From: Theocolax elegans
Lineage: Eukaryota > Arthropoda > Insecta > Hymenoptera > Cerocephalidae
Direction: 5' to 3'
NCBI GenBank assembly: GCA_026168455.1
Contig: CM047425.1
Location: 43,854,711-43,918,710 of the forward strand
DNA length: 64,000 nt
The number at the start of each line of letters is the position of its first letter. Position 1 is the stretch's first letter. Positions 45,517 to 57,185 of the stretch are shown here, one piece after another. The notes beneath the pieces are model-generated. The model was not told where the DNA came from and made no database searches. It was given only the letters and a program-made list of their open reading frames with translations. The position numbers and the translations under genes are program-made.

Positions 45517-45520
45517 TCAC

Positions 45521-45573
<53 letters not shown>

Positions 45574-45960
45574 AGAATGAGAGAAAGAATGAGAGAGAGA
45601 GAATGAGAGAGAGAATGAGAGAGTGTAAGGGAGAGGGAGGGAGATTGAGGGAGAGAGTTAGAGAGTGAGTGAGAGAATGAGAGAGAGAATGAGGGAGTGT
45701 AAGGGAGAAGGAGGGAGATTGAGGGAGAGAGTTAGAGAGTGAGTGAGAGAATGAGAGAGAGAATGAGAGAGAGAGAGAGAATGAGGGAGTGTAAGGGAGA
45801 GGGAGGGAGATTGAGGGAGAGAGTTAGAGAGTGAGTGAGAGAATGAGAGAGAGTATGAGGGAGTGTAAGGGAGAGGGAGGGAGATTGAGGGAGAGAGTTA
45901 GAGAGTGAGTGAGAGAATGAGAGAGAGAATGAGAGATAGAAAGAAAGCGAGAGAGAATGA
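45517..45960. repeat. (GA)n array with 74-bp higher-order unit
   Basis: A GA-rich array starting as pure GAGA. From about 45600 it contains a repeated block with GTGTAAGGGAGA (at 45623, 45697, 45789 and 45863). The spacing is 74, 92 and 74 bp, that is a 74-bp unit with one 18-bp expansion. Confidence 0.85.
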
Positions 45961-46290
45961 GATAGATTGAATCTTTATTTGGTATTACGGGGAAAAATCC
46001 TCGTATACATATTATGAATATAATCTGCGCAGTAACAAATAAACTAAAATAAAATAAAATACAGCGTAAATATAAAAGTAATCAAAACAAAACACTCATC
46101 ACGCTAGAGAACAGATAACAAAGTAACATGAGATCATAAATACACAGATAAACATATAAATAGATAATTGAATAAATAAGTAAAAATAATAACAATAAAA
46201 TTAGAATAAAAATATAATAACAATAAAAAAATAAAAACAGTAAAGTAAACATAACAATGACAATATAAAATAAAATATAAAATATAAAGA
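45961..46290 (-). mobile_element. LINE 3' UTR fragment
   Basis: Starts GATTGAATCTTTATTTGGTA and continues with GGGGAAAAATCCTCGT, resembling the LINE end at 40621 (CTTTATTGGGTTTATAGGGG, then AAACCCCGTTAACACA). As there, a (GA)n tract adjoins its 3' end on the minus strand. It contains no coding sequence. A severely 5'-truncated copy is the simplest reading. Confidence 0.55.
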
Positions 46291-46332
46291 GAGAGTGAGT
46301 GAAAGTGAGTTACAGAGAGAGTAAGAGAGACT

Positions 46333-46373
<41 letters not shown>

Positions 46374-46425
46374 GTAGAGAGCCAGAGAGAGAATGAGGGA
46401 GAGAGTGATAGAGTGCGAGATATCA
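46291..46425. repeat. (GA)n array
   Basis: Third GA-rich tract in this part of the window, with GAGTGAGAG variants. A 106-codon minus-strand frame through it is low-complexity and not a gene. Confidence 0.8.
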
Positions 46426-46429
46426 ATCG

Positions 46430-47060
46430 ACAAAAAAAGGTTTGAAACGTGCAATGAACGAAAAATTGCTGAAAGGAGTTTTTGGTATGAGATCTTACCT
46501 GGGATTTGATCTAAAATCTCGAGTGAGATTTTTTAATGGGGATATATATATATATATATGTATATACAAAACAATATGTCAAAAATTGTAAAAACAAATC
46601 GTTATTTCTATTTGAACTTCTAACATTTGTCATCCTAGTACATGTGGTATTTTAAATTCTAATTAGAATGTTATAATTAATAATTTAATAATATGAATCG
46701 ATCTATTTTGAATTATATACAGTTTATCAGGTATTAATGTAAATAATAAGATTAGAATTAATTATTGAGAATAACAAAAATTGTTATTGATATAAATATT
46801 AAAAATGATCATTCTTTTATTAGTTATTACGGATGTATCCCAACAAATTATAGAATTGTAATATTTATTTAATTACTAGTACTATAAATTACATTAATAA
46901 ATAATTTTCAAAAAATAATTTTTTGAATATTACATTATATTGTAATTTGATGGAAAAGGAATATTATGTTAACAATAATATTTAACTGCGAGCGAAGCGA
47001 GACATCATCCGGACATCATCTACTGGAAAGTCTGCATGTCAAAATGTCTGAATATGAGAA
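46430..47060. other. AT-rich, no recognised genes
   Basis: A TA-type microsatellite lies at 46542-46566. Nothing else recognisable. Confidence 0.5.
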
Positions 47061-47068
47061 CAAGAGTG

Positions 47069-47366
47069 TCGCTTCTTGGAGACGATGTCCAGGTGATCAG
47101 GGTGACCTCGAGATCATCTCCGCATCATATACTGGGAAATCTACTAGCCACCCTGCCTAACTGTGAAAAAAAATTTTCTAGATTCATAAAGCTGATCTGC
47201 TAATTAAGAATAAAATAGTCACATCTCAAAACCGGAGAACCGGAGAACGTCCAGAACGGGATCCTCCTTAATTTAATATAGGATTTGTCGTAAAAAATAA
47301 AAAGTAATAAGAGGGAAAACGTGTCACTTCTTGGAGACGATGTCCAGGTGGTCAGGGTGACCTTCA
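47069..47366. repeat. Direct repeat pair, about 40 bp
   Basis: CTTCTTGGAGACGATGTCCA and the flanking GTGTC and GGTGACCT occur at about 47069-47108 and again at about 47321-47363, with three differences. The 210 bp between include GGAGAACCGGAGAACGTCCA, related to about 33762. Confidence 0.7.
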
Positions 47367-47655
47367 GCAGTATTCCAATGAATGCAGCGCTGAATAATAA
47401 TAACAAACGGCAGCAGCATTCCAACGAATGCAGCGCTGAATAAAAATAATAAACGGCAGCAGCATTGCAATAAATGCAGCGATGAATAAAAATATCAAAC
47501 GGCAGCAGCATTGCAATAAATGCAGCCCTGAATAAAAATAACAAAGAGTAGCAGCATTCCAATGAATGCAGCGCTGAATACAAATAACAAAGGGAAGCAG
47601 AATTCCAATGAATGCTACACTGAATAAAAACAACAACCAGCAGTAGCATTCCAAT
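47366..47655. repeat. 48-bp minisatellite, about six units
   Basis: Tandem units of about 48 bp, each with GCAGCATTCCAATGAATGCA or a variant followed by GCTGAATAAAAATA and AACAAA. The period is a multiple of three, so a long minus-strand frame (47649-47200, 149 codons) with a repeating peptide appears. That frame has no other sign of being a gene. Confidence 0.9.
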
Positions 47656-47659
47656 TAAT

Positions 47660-48196
47660 ATTATATCAATAAAATATTATATTCCTAATGGCATTTCATA
47701 CAATTAAAGTCACAAGGTATATTATAAAATTATCTAATTTTTATTTTAAATTATTATTGTTTTAAATATAATAAGTCTTTTTGTATTTCAGCATCCTGAT
47801 TCAGTATCCTGATTAGTTTATTAAGACTATCGAAATAATCAAAAATGCACTAGTATTTCTTAATGATTAAGTTTAGAGGTATAGTTTTGACTTTTTCAAT
47901 TTATTTATAATTAATAATAAAAATTTTGTTGTTACAGATATAACATATATAATATCAATAATATGACAATATGCATAAATATATGATATAAATATGATAT
48001 AAATCTTCTAAATGGCATTTTAAAAACAGTAATATTTATTTTAATATTTTATATAATGTTTAATTAATTATACATTTAATATTTTATGATATAATTTAAT
48101 TTTTCTGTTAAAGATGATTTCGATGAATACTTGCTGAATTTATAAATTATATAAACAAAAAAAACGATATATTGAAAAAAATATATCTTATGAAAT
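47660..48196. other. AT-rich flank of the Gypsy element
   Basis: No gene recognised. The last bases, GAAAT (48192-48196), are the candidate left target duplication of the Gypsy element; the right flank lies outside the window. Confidence 0.5.
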
Positions 48197-49872
48197 TGCA
48201 ACCTACCCAAATAACCGGGATTAAACGAATAAATTAATTATGCGGAATTGGACCTGTCGATTTTAAGTCAAAATAGCGCCTTAGTCAAGTCAGATACGAA
48301 AAAATCAGGTAGGGTCAACCGGGCTCGTTTTTCAAGACGAATACAATGCACTTTGGTTTGTTCGAATCGGTTAATTACACGACCTTCTGCAGCATTTTTG
48401 TGAAATTCATGTTATTAAGGTTATTTTGTGCGGAATTCGACGCGCCGATTTTATGTCATAATCGCGCCTTAATCAAGACTGCAACCTACCCAATTGACCG
48501 ACCGATTAAATTAATAAATAAATGTGAAAAGAATTTTCGATTTTGAATCTCGCGCGTAATATTCGATATAATTGATGCGCGGCACGCGTCACGCTTTTCC
48601 CCCTCCGCGCGGGCTAGTTGGAGAGGCGCGCGTCTCACCCCACGTACCGCGGCCTACAAGCTATTTAACTGCGCAATTAAGACGAGGCCGGTTTACGCTG
48701 TGTTTTAAGTTAACGAAACATATTTTCTATTATATAATAAACGTAATTATTAGTTTTATTAATCTGAATATGTCTCGGAGATTTGACAAATTAATTCCTT
48801 CAGTATTGACGTATTAAAATAACAATTTTACAAATTCATTGAATGAATAATCAATTAGTTATTGTAATACAGGCTTTTCGCGTTAGAAATTTAAATATGC
48901 ATTAAATAACATTATATTATACGGTAAACGATATATTAAATTTAAATTATGAATTAAATGATTTAATTTCTGTTAAGTGAGTAAATAAATAATAATAAAA
49001 AAAAAGGAATGAATTAAATCTACATAGAAAATCATGCGCGTGTATCTATAGCGTTAAATCAATATTCATCGATAGATAATCTTTGAGATAACAAGATACT
49101 TTAGTCCTTAAAAGGGCTAGCGCAGTCAATTGAAGCTCATTACGTTTTACAACTCAGATGATTACTTTCTTTGTTTTCAAAATCTCGGGTTGGCAGAGAG
49201 ACATCCATACCTTTCCGGAGGACTGTAAAGAAATTTTTTATTTCGACTAACAATAGTAAGTATAACCCAGGGGCCGAGTAGCCAACAGGCGACAAGCCCC
49301 GAGTGAGTCCTGGTTCGTCCGGGATTTGCGACCCTTTTTGTTTTTTTTGGGTGGAAAAGAGTTTATCTCTTTTCCGTTTGTGTACCCCTTGGCTTGAAAA
49401 GGCCATGCGTGATCGATGCCTGAGGCTAGATCCGGGTGAACCAAACGGTTACCCAATCGCGCGTCTTACAGCCTTCATGGATTTCCTTTGGTAATCGGGC
49501 TTCCGCGCCGGTTCAAAATTTTATGATAATTAATTATTCGCGTATAAAATTAGTTTGTACCAAAAAAGGGGCTGGATAGCCACCGGGTGACAAGCCCCGA
49601 GTAATCACGGAATCCATCCGTGATTGCGTAAATAATCATTTATTAAATTCGAGTTGTCCGCGAAAAACAAATTATGATTATATTTATGTATTTGTTTTTT
49701 TTTTTTAATGTCATTGAATAAAGATCAAAGATGCCATTGGCCACATACAAATTTAAATTATGTTTTGTATTTTCTGGTTGACTTTCCCTGATATTTCCTC
49801 TCCTTATGCGGGTCCTATATTACGCTTATGAATTCTTGAATTTATATTTTATTTTAATTTTCTTATGCAACC
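48197..49872 (+). repeat. Gypsy-type element: left LTR, first part
   Basis: Begins TGCAACCTACCCAAATAACC, the same as the later LTRs at 61305 and 63521. With its remainder at 54866-55177 it makes a 1,988-bp LTR, against 1,987 bp for 61305-63291. The copia element splits it at the CAACC target. It differs from the second LTR at scattered positions. Two related segments, each with a GGGGC...GCCCC hairpin and GACAAGCCCCGAGT, lie at about 49271 and 49568. Small open frames here recur in each LTR and are not genes. Confidence 0.92.
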
Positions 49873-50249
49873 TGTTGAGGTGTGGATATAAAATGGAGAG
49901 AATTTTATTCTATAATAATGTGGATTTATTTAACTACTACTTCTTATATACATCGACATGTTTATTCGGCGAAGGCTCAAGCCAGAGAGATCGAGTAGCA
50001 GAGAGAGCGTCGTCTTGTCCGGCGTCTCTCGCACTATAGTCATACTCACATACATACTGGAGGGGGGGGGGGGACTTACAAGTGTGTCTCCACTCACACT
50101 CATTAGCACGCTCACTTATTTCGGCGTGCTTCACACTATACATGATTAGCGTACAATATTGAACTTGGTTCGAACTTGGGTATATAACATGAACTTGGTT
50201 TGAACTTGGGTATATATAACAATATAAATGTACATATTATATTTCAACA
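49873..50249 (-). repeat. copia 3' LTR
   Basis: 377 bp, bounded by TGTTGA...TCAACA. Differs from the other LTR by an extra GCGAAG-type insertion near 49970 and a longer G run near 50062. Contains the direct repeat GAACTTGGTTYGAACTTGGG near its element-proximal end. Confidence 0.95.
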
Positions 50250-50258
50250 CGCCTCCTT
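50250..50258 (-). promoter_or_regulatory. copia polypurine tract
   Basis: On the minus strand, AAGGAGGCG immediately precedes the 3' LTR. This is the expected primer for plus-strand DNA synthesis. Confidence 0.75.
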
Positions 50259-50295
50259 ACATTTATATTGTATTATTTATTTAAACTTATTTGCT

Positions 50296-53200
50296 CTATA
50301 TTATATTCAATTTCATTCTGAATTTTTCAAACTTTTCTTTGCATAATGCTTTAGTAAAAATATCCGCAACATTTTCATTTGAATCAATTTTGCACACTTC
50401 AATTAATTTTTCCTTTACACTCTCATGTACAAAATGATAATGTATTTCTATATGTTTCGAATTTTTCGTAAAATTACCATTATTTGCAATGTTTATTGCT
50501 CCCGAATTATCTTCATAAATTTTTATAGGTTCATTTATACTTATGTCGAATATTTTTACTAATTCTTTTATAAATTTTATTTCACTTACTACCTCAGATA
50601 ATGCTACACACTCTGCATACGTCGTAGCTTTGGTTATACATTTTTGTTTTCGAGATTTCCAATCGATCACATTTCCATACATTTTTACAACATATCCAGT
50701 CGTAGATTTTCGATCATTACTATCGCCTGCCCAATCGGCATCAACATAGCAAGTTATGGTATCGCAATTTTCATTTCTTTTATAGTGTAAATTTAAATCT
50801 TTTGTTAAGTACAAATATTTCAAATTTCGCAATGCGTATTTCCAATGTGTTTCGCTATAACTATTTTGATATCTACTCAAATAATTAACACTATAACTTA
50901 TATCTGGCCTTGTATTTGAACTAATGTATAATAAAGCACCTATTAAATTTCTATATTTTATATTTGACTCACAGCTTTCAGATTTTTCTAGCTTTAAATT
51001 TGTCTCCATAGGAGTCCTATACAATCTACTGTTTTGTATTTGATATTTCTCAATTAACGACTCTATATATTTCGTTTGGCTTAAAGTAAGCTTATTTTCT
51101 AGATGATCATAAGTTATATTTATTCCAAGATATTCTTTGATTTCTCCTAAGTCTTTCATATTAAATTTATCTGACAAGAGTTTCTTAACGCTTTGAATGT
51201 TTTCCTTACTTTTACTACAAATTAACAAATCATCTACATAAATCAAAATATAAATTTCATTTTTCTCTTTACCTTTTTTATATAAACATAAATCTACATT
51301 ATTTCTTTTGAATTCTAATTTTGTAATACACCCATCAAAACACTCATACCAGTCTCTCGGACTTTCTCGTAATCCATACAACGCTTTTGACAATTTGTAT
51401 ACTCTATTTGTTTTATCTTCGTAACCTTTTGGTTGATTTACATATACCTCAGAGTTTATTTTTCCATTAAGAAATGCAGTTTCTACATCCATTTGTTCAA
51501 TTTTTAATTCATTTTGACAACAATAAGAAAGTAAAATTTTTAAGGTTTGATTCTTTGCTACTGGAGTGTATATGTCATCAATTTCATCTGTTTGTTGAAA
51601 ACCTCTTACAACTAGCCTAGCTTTATATCTATCATCAGATTTTCTCGTATAAACCCATTTAACATCTAAGACTTTTTTGTCTTTTAATCTTTCTACTAAT
51701 ATCCAGGTTTTATTTTTATTTATGCAATCTATTTCTTGATTCATTGCTTTTTCCCAATTTTTACTATCTTCGCAATTTATCGCCTCCTCAAATGTACCAG
51801 GCGTATCTACTCTACAGGAATTTACACATATGTTATAAGAACTACCATTACTAAATTTTCCCGAAGGTTGATTTAGTAATGAAGTTGAAGCGCTGTTATT
51901 CGGATACCTAATCGGACTTTTCTTTTCGCGTGTAGATCTACGCGGCAATGTTAGCTTTTCATATTTTTTATTACTTTGTTCTTCTACATTTTCATCCGCG
52001 CTTTCAAAAACACTATCATTTAACTCGTTTTCTGTATTTTCATCGCTTTTTTTTTCATTTTCATTTTCATCAAAACTAATACATTTAATATTTTCTTCGA
52101 TAAATTCAACATGCCTTGTAACTAATATTTTATTATTTAACAAAACTCTATAGCCAACATCACTATAGCCTAATAGAATTTCCATATCCGCTTTTTTATC
52201 CCATTTAGAAAATCTTTTTTGTTCTGGCCTTTTTACACAAACTTTACTCCCATATAAGCGTAAATGTTCAACATTCGGTTTCTTTCTAAAGAAAATTTCA
52301 TACGGAGTTTTTCTCTCAATAGTATTAGCGAGCGTTCGATTTTTCAAATAAGTAGCCGCACATATTATTTCAGGCCAAAACCGTTTGTGTACTTGTGCCT
52401 CTGATAGTAAACATCGCGACATATCCATTATCGTTCTATTGAATCTTTCCGCTGTACTATTTAACTCGTGTACATAGGTTGGACAATTATTCAAAATAAT
52501 GCCTTTCTCTCTCGTAAATTTATAGAAACGATTATTTAAATATTCTTTCCCGTTATCGCATCTCAGAATTTTTACTCGTTTTTCGGTTATATTTTCACTT
52601 TCATTCACATATTGAATTAAACAATTATATACCTCATCTTTAATCTTAATACAATAAATCTTAGCTATTTTACTATAATCATCTATAAAAGAAACAAAAT
52701 AATTTTCCCCATTAAATCCAGTAGTTTTAAATGGACCGCAAACATCAGTATGTATAATCTCCAAAATATCGTTTGCTCGTGTTCTATTATTTTTAAATGG
52801 AAGATTATGCATTTTATTCTCTATGCAAATTTTACACTTCATATATTCCGATTCAAGTTCATTAGGAATTCCCGTTAGCAACTGTTGTTTACATAATGTA
52901 TTCAAATAACTAAAGTTTACGTGTCCTAAGACTCTATGCCATCGTTCCTTTTGACTCATATCATTATTTTTCTCGGCACTATTTACATACGTCTCATATT
53001 TCAATTTACTTTTCATTTTGAATACTCGATTTTCTTTGTAAGCTACCGCTATTAATCTATTATTTTTATCTATAACTTTTGCATAATTTCCTTTTGAAAC
53101 AATCGTATTTTCGTTATGTATTAATTTCCAAAATCTAATAAGATTCATGTTCATTTCTTTAGTATAAAATACATTTTTCATATTTACTTCATTTTGTTTT

Positions 53201-54348
53201 CCATACGCATTAAAATAACTAACAACATTTCCAATCTTTATTGCTTTTATAGACCGATTATCGCCTAAATAAATATTTATCGGTTCTTTCAAGACAATAC
53301 ATTTTTCAAAATACCTTTCATCATTTACAATATGATCCGAACACCCGCTGTCTAATAACCAATGTATTTCGTTACCTGACCTAACGTCACCTTGACTATG
53401 TTGTGCTGCATGAGCTGTTGCTGTCCAAGCGCTCGTACCAGGTCCGCTCTGCTCACCTTGGTTTAAAACTTGTTGTCGACGAAAATTTCCACGCCCTCTG
53501 CAGTAGTTTCCTCTTGTGCCTTGCCGTCCTCTGTCTCTACTGATTCGACCTCGAGTTGAAACTTGCCATGTTCCGCTGCTTTGTGCTGCTTGGCCTCCAT
53601 CTTGGCATTCTTTTGCGAAATGTCCAGCTTTCCCGCATATATAGCAATTTCCTTTTTGACTTTTCTTCGCAGTAAATACATTTGATCTTTTTTCATTATC
53701 TTCATTTTGATTTTTCAATTCAGCTAGTTTAATTTTATTCTTTACATAATCTGTCGTTTGATCTTCTTCTTTTAATGTATCGATCAAATCACCAATATAA
53801 CTGTACGATTCTGGCAACGTGTTTAGTATATAATTTAATTTCTCTTTTTCACTTATTTTGGCTCCTGCGCTTTTCAATTCATTCATAGCTTTTTCAAAGT
53901 CAGTGAAAAATGACGCTGTATCACCATAATTATTCAATCTTATTTTTTCAATTCTGTTTCTGCACACAATTTGTAGTGCTGTAGATTCTTTCAAATACAT
54001 GCCGTCTAATTTCTTTATTATCTCATAGGCTGTTGTCTCTTCACAAACAAATTCCAATCGCCTATCTGAAATCGAGCTGTATATTATATTAATAGCCTTT
54101 AAATCTTGTTCATCCCAATTTGCTGCATCTGTAATAGCTTTTTCCCTTGTAATCACTGTATCACATTTTTACATCTTCATAAACATTGTGATTCTCTTTT
54201 TCCACATGCTATAATTTTCTCCATCAAACACTGGGATATTTATCTCTTTTCTCTCCATATCGTATTCTTCAATATCGAACTTTCCTTCGTGTTCAGATAT
54301 ACTTTCTTCTTTCTTTACCTCTTCTTCAACAATTTTGTCTTTATCCAT
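50296..54348 (-). CDS. copia Gag-Pol polyprotein, one in-frame stop
   Basis: A single frame from the ATG at 54348 to the stop at 50296 (about 1,350 codons), broken only by TAA at 54169-54171 near the Gag N-terminus. The remaining 1,286-residue open part contains, in order, a Gag region, CCHC zinc knuckle (171-184), aspartic protease with LLDSG (267-271), the pre-integrase HHCC region (about 407-444), integrase with D471, D534 and E570 (35 residues between the last two), reverse transcriptase with YVDD (973-976), and RNase H starting YVDADWAGD (1138-1146). This is the Ty1/copia order (integrase before RT). It would assemble particles and make and insert cDNA. Catalytic residues look intact. 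Confidence 0.95.
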
Positions 54349-54481
54349 AAACGTCTCGAATGTTCCTTCGGATTCGGACTTTTCACTTTACTCAGACACG
54401 TGGCTTCCTTTCTTCTTTCTTCTTAAATATTTCCTTATTTTCCCGAAGGTCAATAAGAAAATAATTAAAAATACTAACCAC

Positions 54482-54493
54482 GCTCTGCTACCA
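54482..54493 (-). promoter_or_regulatory. copia primer binding site, initiator tRNA-Met
   Basis: On the minus strand TGGTAGCAGAGC directly follows the 5' LTR and is complementary to the 3' end of insect initiator tRNA-Met (GCTCTGCTACCA). Reverse transcription would start here. Confidence 0.85.
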
Positions 54494-54860
54494 TGTTGAG
54501 GTGTGGATATAAAATGGAGAGAATTTTAATCTATAATAATGTGGATTTATTTAACTACTACTTCTTATATACATCGACATGTTTATTCGGCTCAAGCCAG
54601 AGAGATCGAGTAGCAGAGAGACCGTCGTCTTGTCCGACGTCTCTCGCACTATAGTCATACTCACATACATACTGGAGAGGGGAGACTTACAAGTGTGTCT
54701 CCACTCATACTCATTAGCACGCTCACTTATTTCGGCGTGCTTCACACTATACATGATTAGCGTACAATATTGAACTTGGTTTGAACTTGGGTATATAACA
54801 TGAACTTGGTTTGAACTTGGGTATATATAACAATATAAATGTACATATTATATTTCAACA
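54494..54860 (-). repeat. copia 5' LTR
   Basis: 367 bp with the same TGTTGA...TCAACA ends as the 3' LTR. It would carry the promoter for the minus-strand transcript. The target duplication CAACC follows at 54861. Confidence 0.95.
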
Positions 54861-54865
54861 CAACC

Positions 54866-55177
54866 AAACGAACCCACACGTTGAAGATTTGCTCGAGGTC
54901 CTTCCGAGCGTTCATCGTCGTCGACCATTTCGCCTCGATAATACATAAAGAAAATTATTAATGCATGCAATAAAATTTTCTGCTTTTTATTTATTTTAAA
55001 ACTCTTTTGCTGCTTGTTCCTGCTTGGTTACGAGGTTGAAATTATTTAGTTTATTTGCATGGCTTAATTTTTATATCATTATGATTTTAAAGAATTCATA
55101 AGACGACGCGAAACAGATGAAAGGATCTAGATTCTAAATCGAATCAAACGTTAAAGGAGCAAGAAATGGAGGATGCA
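54866..55177 (+). repeat. Gypsy-type element: left LTR, remaining part
   Basis: Continues the interrupted LTR (AAACGAACCCACACGTTGAA) and ends GGAGGATGCA. The corresponding uninterrupted sequence is 62977-63291. Confidence 0.92.
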
Positions 55178-55180
55178 TAA

Positions 55181-55200
55181 TGGTACCCCTGATGGGACTC
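55181..55200 (+). promoter_or_regulatory. Gypsy primer binding site
   Basis: TGGTACCCCTGATGGGACTC starts three bases after the LTR. Its complement has the form of a tRNA 3' end (T-loop-like TTCGAGT region, then CCA). I could not assign the tRNA with confidence. Confidence 0.65.
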
Positions 55201-55324
55201 GCATATGGGGGAATGTGGTGGAAGTCGAATAACATATTATTAGAATTGAAAACCAATGGCCTCTTTACGTCTTTATAGTAGATGTCCCTAACAAATTTTA
55301 ACAAACACGAACATTCATGTTGTA

Positions 55325-55693
55325 GTGCATGATCAGCGAATTACCGTCGCGAAATATATCCGTAAATCCGTCAAACGGGCGACATCGGACGAAATAAATG
55401 GATTAGGGGAAGACGGAGTCTTAACAAAAATCTATGGCCGACTAGATGAGCTAAATGAGGAAGTGAGTCGGATCAGCCGCGAATGCTCCACGAATCAGGA
55501 AACCCTGCTCCTCGTATGCGAAAAATTAATCACCGTGTCGAAAAACTACGATCGAGCCAGCCTAAATATCCATAAAAATTTTATGGGCATCGACCAATGC
55601 CTCCGCGAGATACGCGTTAACGAATGGCTGAGCGACCGACCGAATGAGAAGATTTTGGAGGTCCCTCAAAACCGTGGCGAAAAACACCACTGA
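55325..55693 (+). CDS. Small ORF ahead of gag in the Gypsy element
   Basis: A 122-codon frame with no known domain. It overlaps the start of the Gag frame by 50 bp in another frame. It is charged and contains a probable helical stretch (GRLDELNEEVSRISREC). It may be a separate accessory reading frame or the N-terminal part of Gag displaced by a frameshift. The first codon is not ATG, so the true start is unknown. Confidence 0.35.
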   Translation: MHDQRITVAKYIRKSVKRATSDEINGLGEDGVLTKIYGRLDELNEEVSRISRECSTNQETLLLVCEKLITVSKNYDRASLNIHKNFMGIDQCLREIRVNEWLSDRPNEKILEVPQNRGEKHH

Positions 55694-57185
55694 TCTGACG
55701 GAGATAATTAGGTTAGTTGGTTGTAGTGATAGCGCTTTTGACAAACAAATTGATACTAACATGGCGGGACGTGGACGCGGTCGTGGACATGGGGTGGTTC
55801 CGCGACAACCAACCCGAAAATCGGCGCGAAGACAGCAGACTCAGGATGAAGCTGCCGCGTTACCTCCTGACCCGATTCTTAATAATTTTAACCTTGGTAA
55901 CCCACATATCGGTTCCTTACCAAATTTAGCGCCGTTGCGAAGTTCGTCGCCGATTAATGATCTAACCCGAAGTGAAGCTGCTCTTGATCTCGGTTCGCAT
56001 TCGAGATTTCAACTGGAAATTCGTGATATCCTAGAGGAATTGCGGGTTAGAAATCATCGCGTACGAGCAAGAACCGATGCACACGATCAACGCATTAATG
56101 AATTAACGCAAAACATGGGACAATTACAAACGCGAGCTAGAGCCCAAAATCAGGTTATTGAACGTCAAGGACGCGCTATCACACAAAACATAAATGATAT
56201 AGCGGCGATGTCGGAGGAATTAACAGGTATTGATCATCGAACTCGGGAATTGGGTCGGCATTTACGGAATATTGATTCACGGATCGATATGCAGCAGGGG
56301 GACGTGGAATTTTTACGTCGTGCAAGCGTGAATCAGAATCAGCATCCACGTGCAGAACAACGTCCGGCAACTGCATCACCCCAAAACCGAGTTTCTCCAC
56401 CAATAATCCGTGAACGGGAAATACCGATACAACAACCGCCAAATAATAATATTCGGTACGACATGCCAACGTTTTCAGCAGCGTCATGTGAAAGACCCAT
56501 ACGTTATATTCGATCTTTGCTCAATTATTTCGATATTATCGGTGCAAATGAAAGAACAGCGCGTTATATAATTGATCAATCTTTGAGAGGTCCAGCGAGA
56601 TATTGGTGGGAACATATAGAACCCCAGATCCAGTCCATAAATGAATTCCGTATTAGGTTTTTAAACCGTTATTGGTATTTTAACCGAATAATTTTAGCCG
56701 CAGCGAATACGTGTATCGTATATACAATGACGTCAGGATGTTCGACGATGCACCGAGTGAATCGACCATTGTTCGTCGATTATCACGTCATTTCGACGAA
56801 CTAGTACAACAAGCGGTTGTAGTTCAACGCGTTATGCGAATAAATGATTTCGTGTCGCTTTTAGATGCATTAGACCAAGCGGGCCGATTAAATTCTACGC
56901 GTAATGTTACGTTGATTCCATTTAACGACAATCGATTTAACCACAACCTTGCAAGGAGAAAGGTCACCTGAAAATAATTTTCGCGCATGTACGCCAATCG
57001 CGTCGTCACATGGTGGGCAAGGAGGTGCAGTACCGACACAAAATAGATCAGGTCCATACCGATTAAACAATATTACGGGTGCAGCATCCATGCCGAACCA
57101 AACGCGTCACAGCGAACCCCGAAATTCGCGTATAAATGAAATAGATTTAGAAGTAATCGATGAAGAAATTCCGGGAAACAAATAA
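55644..57185 (+). pseudogene. Gypsy-type Gag, frame-broken
   Basis: Structural protein of the element. An ATG at 55644 opens the frame, but the ATG at 55761, giving MAGRGRGRGHG, may be the real start. Next comes a coiled-coil-like segment rich in R, Q and E (about 56000-56330), then the capsid-like domain (RPIRYIRSLLNYFDIIGAN, then ARYWWEHIEPQI). The frame is lost near 56660-56800, continues in the next frame (56711-56971) and returns at 56949-57185. No CCHC zinc knuckle was seen. The pol frame is open from 56972, so a minus-one frameshift arrangement with pol is possible. Confidence 0.75.

Larger units (their letters stand above)
49873..54860 (-). mobile_element. Ty1/copia retrotransposon, nested in the Gypsy LTR
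   Basis: A complete 4,988-bp element on the minus strand: LTRs at both ends, primer site, polypurine tract and a single long gag-pol frame. Target duplication CAACC lies at 49868-49872 and 54861-54865. The uninterrupted site is present at 62972-62976 in the second Gypsy LTR. The two LTRs differ by about six substitutions and a few small indels, so insertion is fairly recent in relative terms. Confidence 0.97.

Noticed and set aside
46134..46454. 106-codon leucine/serine-rich minus-strand frame
   Set aside because: It translates a GA microsatellite and AT-rich flank.
47200..47649. 149-codon minus-strand frame
   Set aside because: It is produced by a minisatellite whose period is a multiple of three; no other coding signal. 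Kept only as a low-interest observation.
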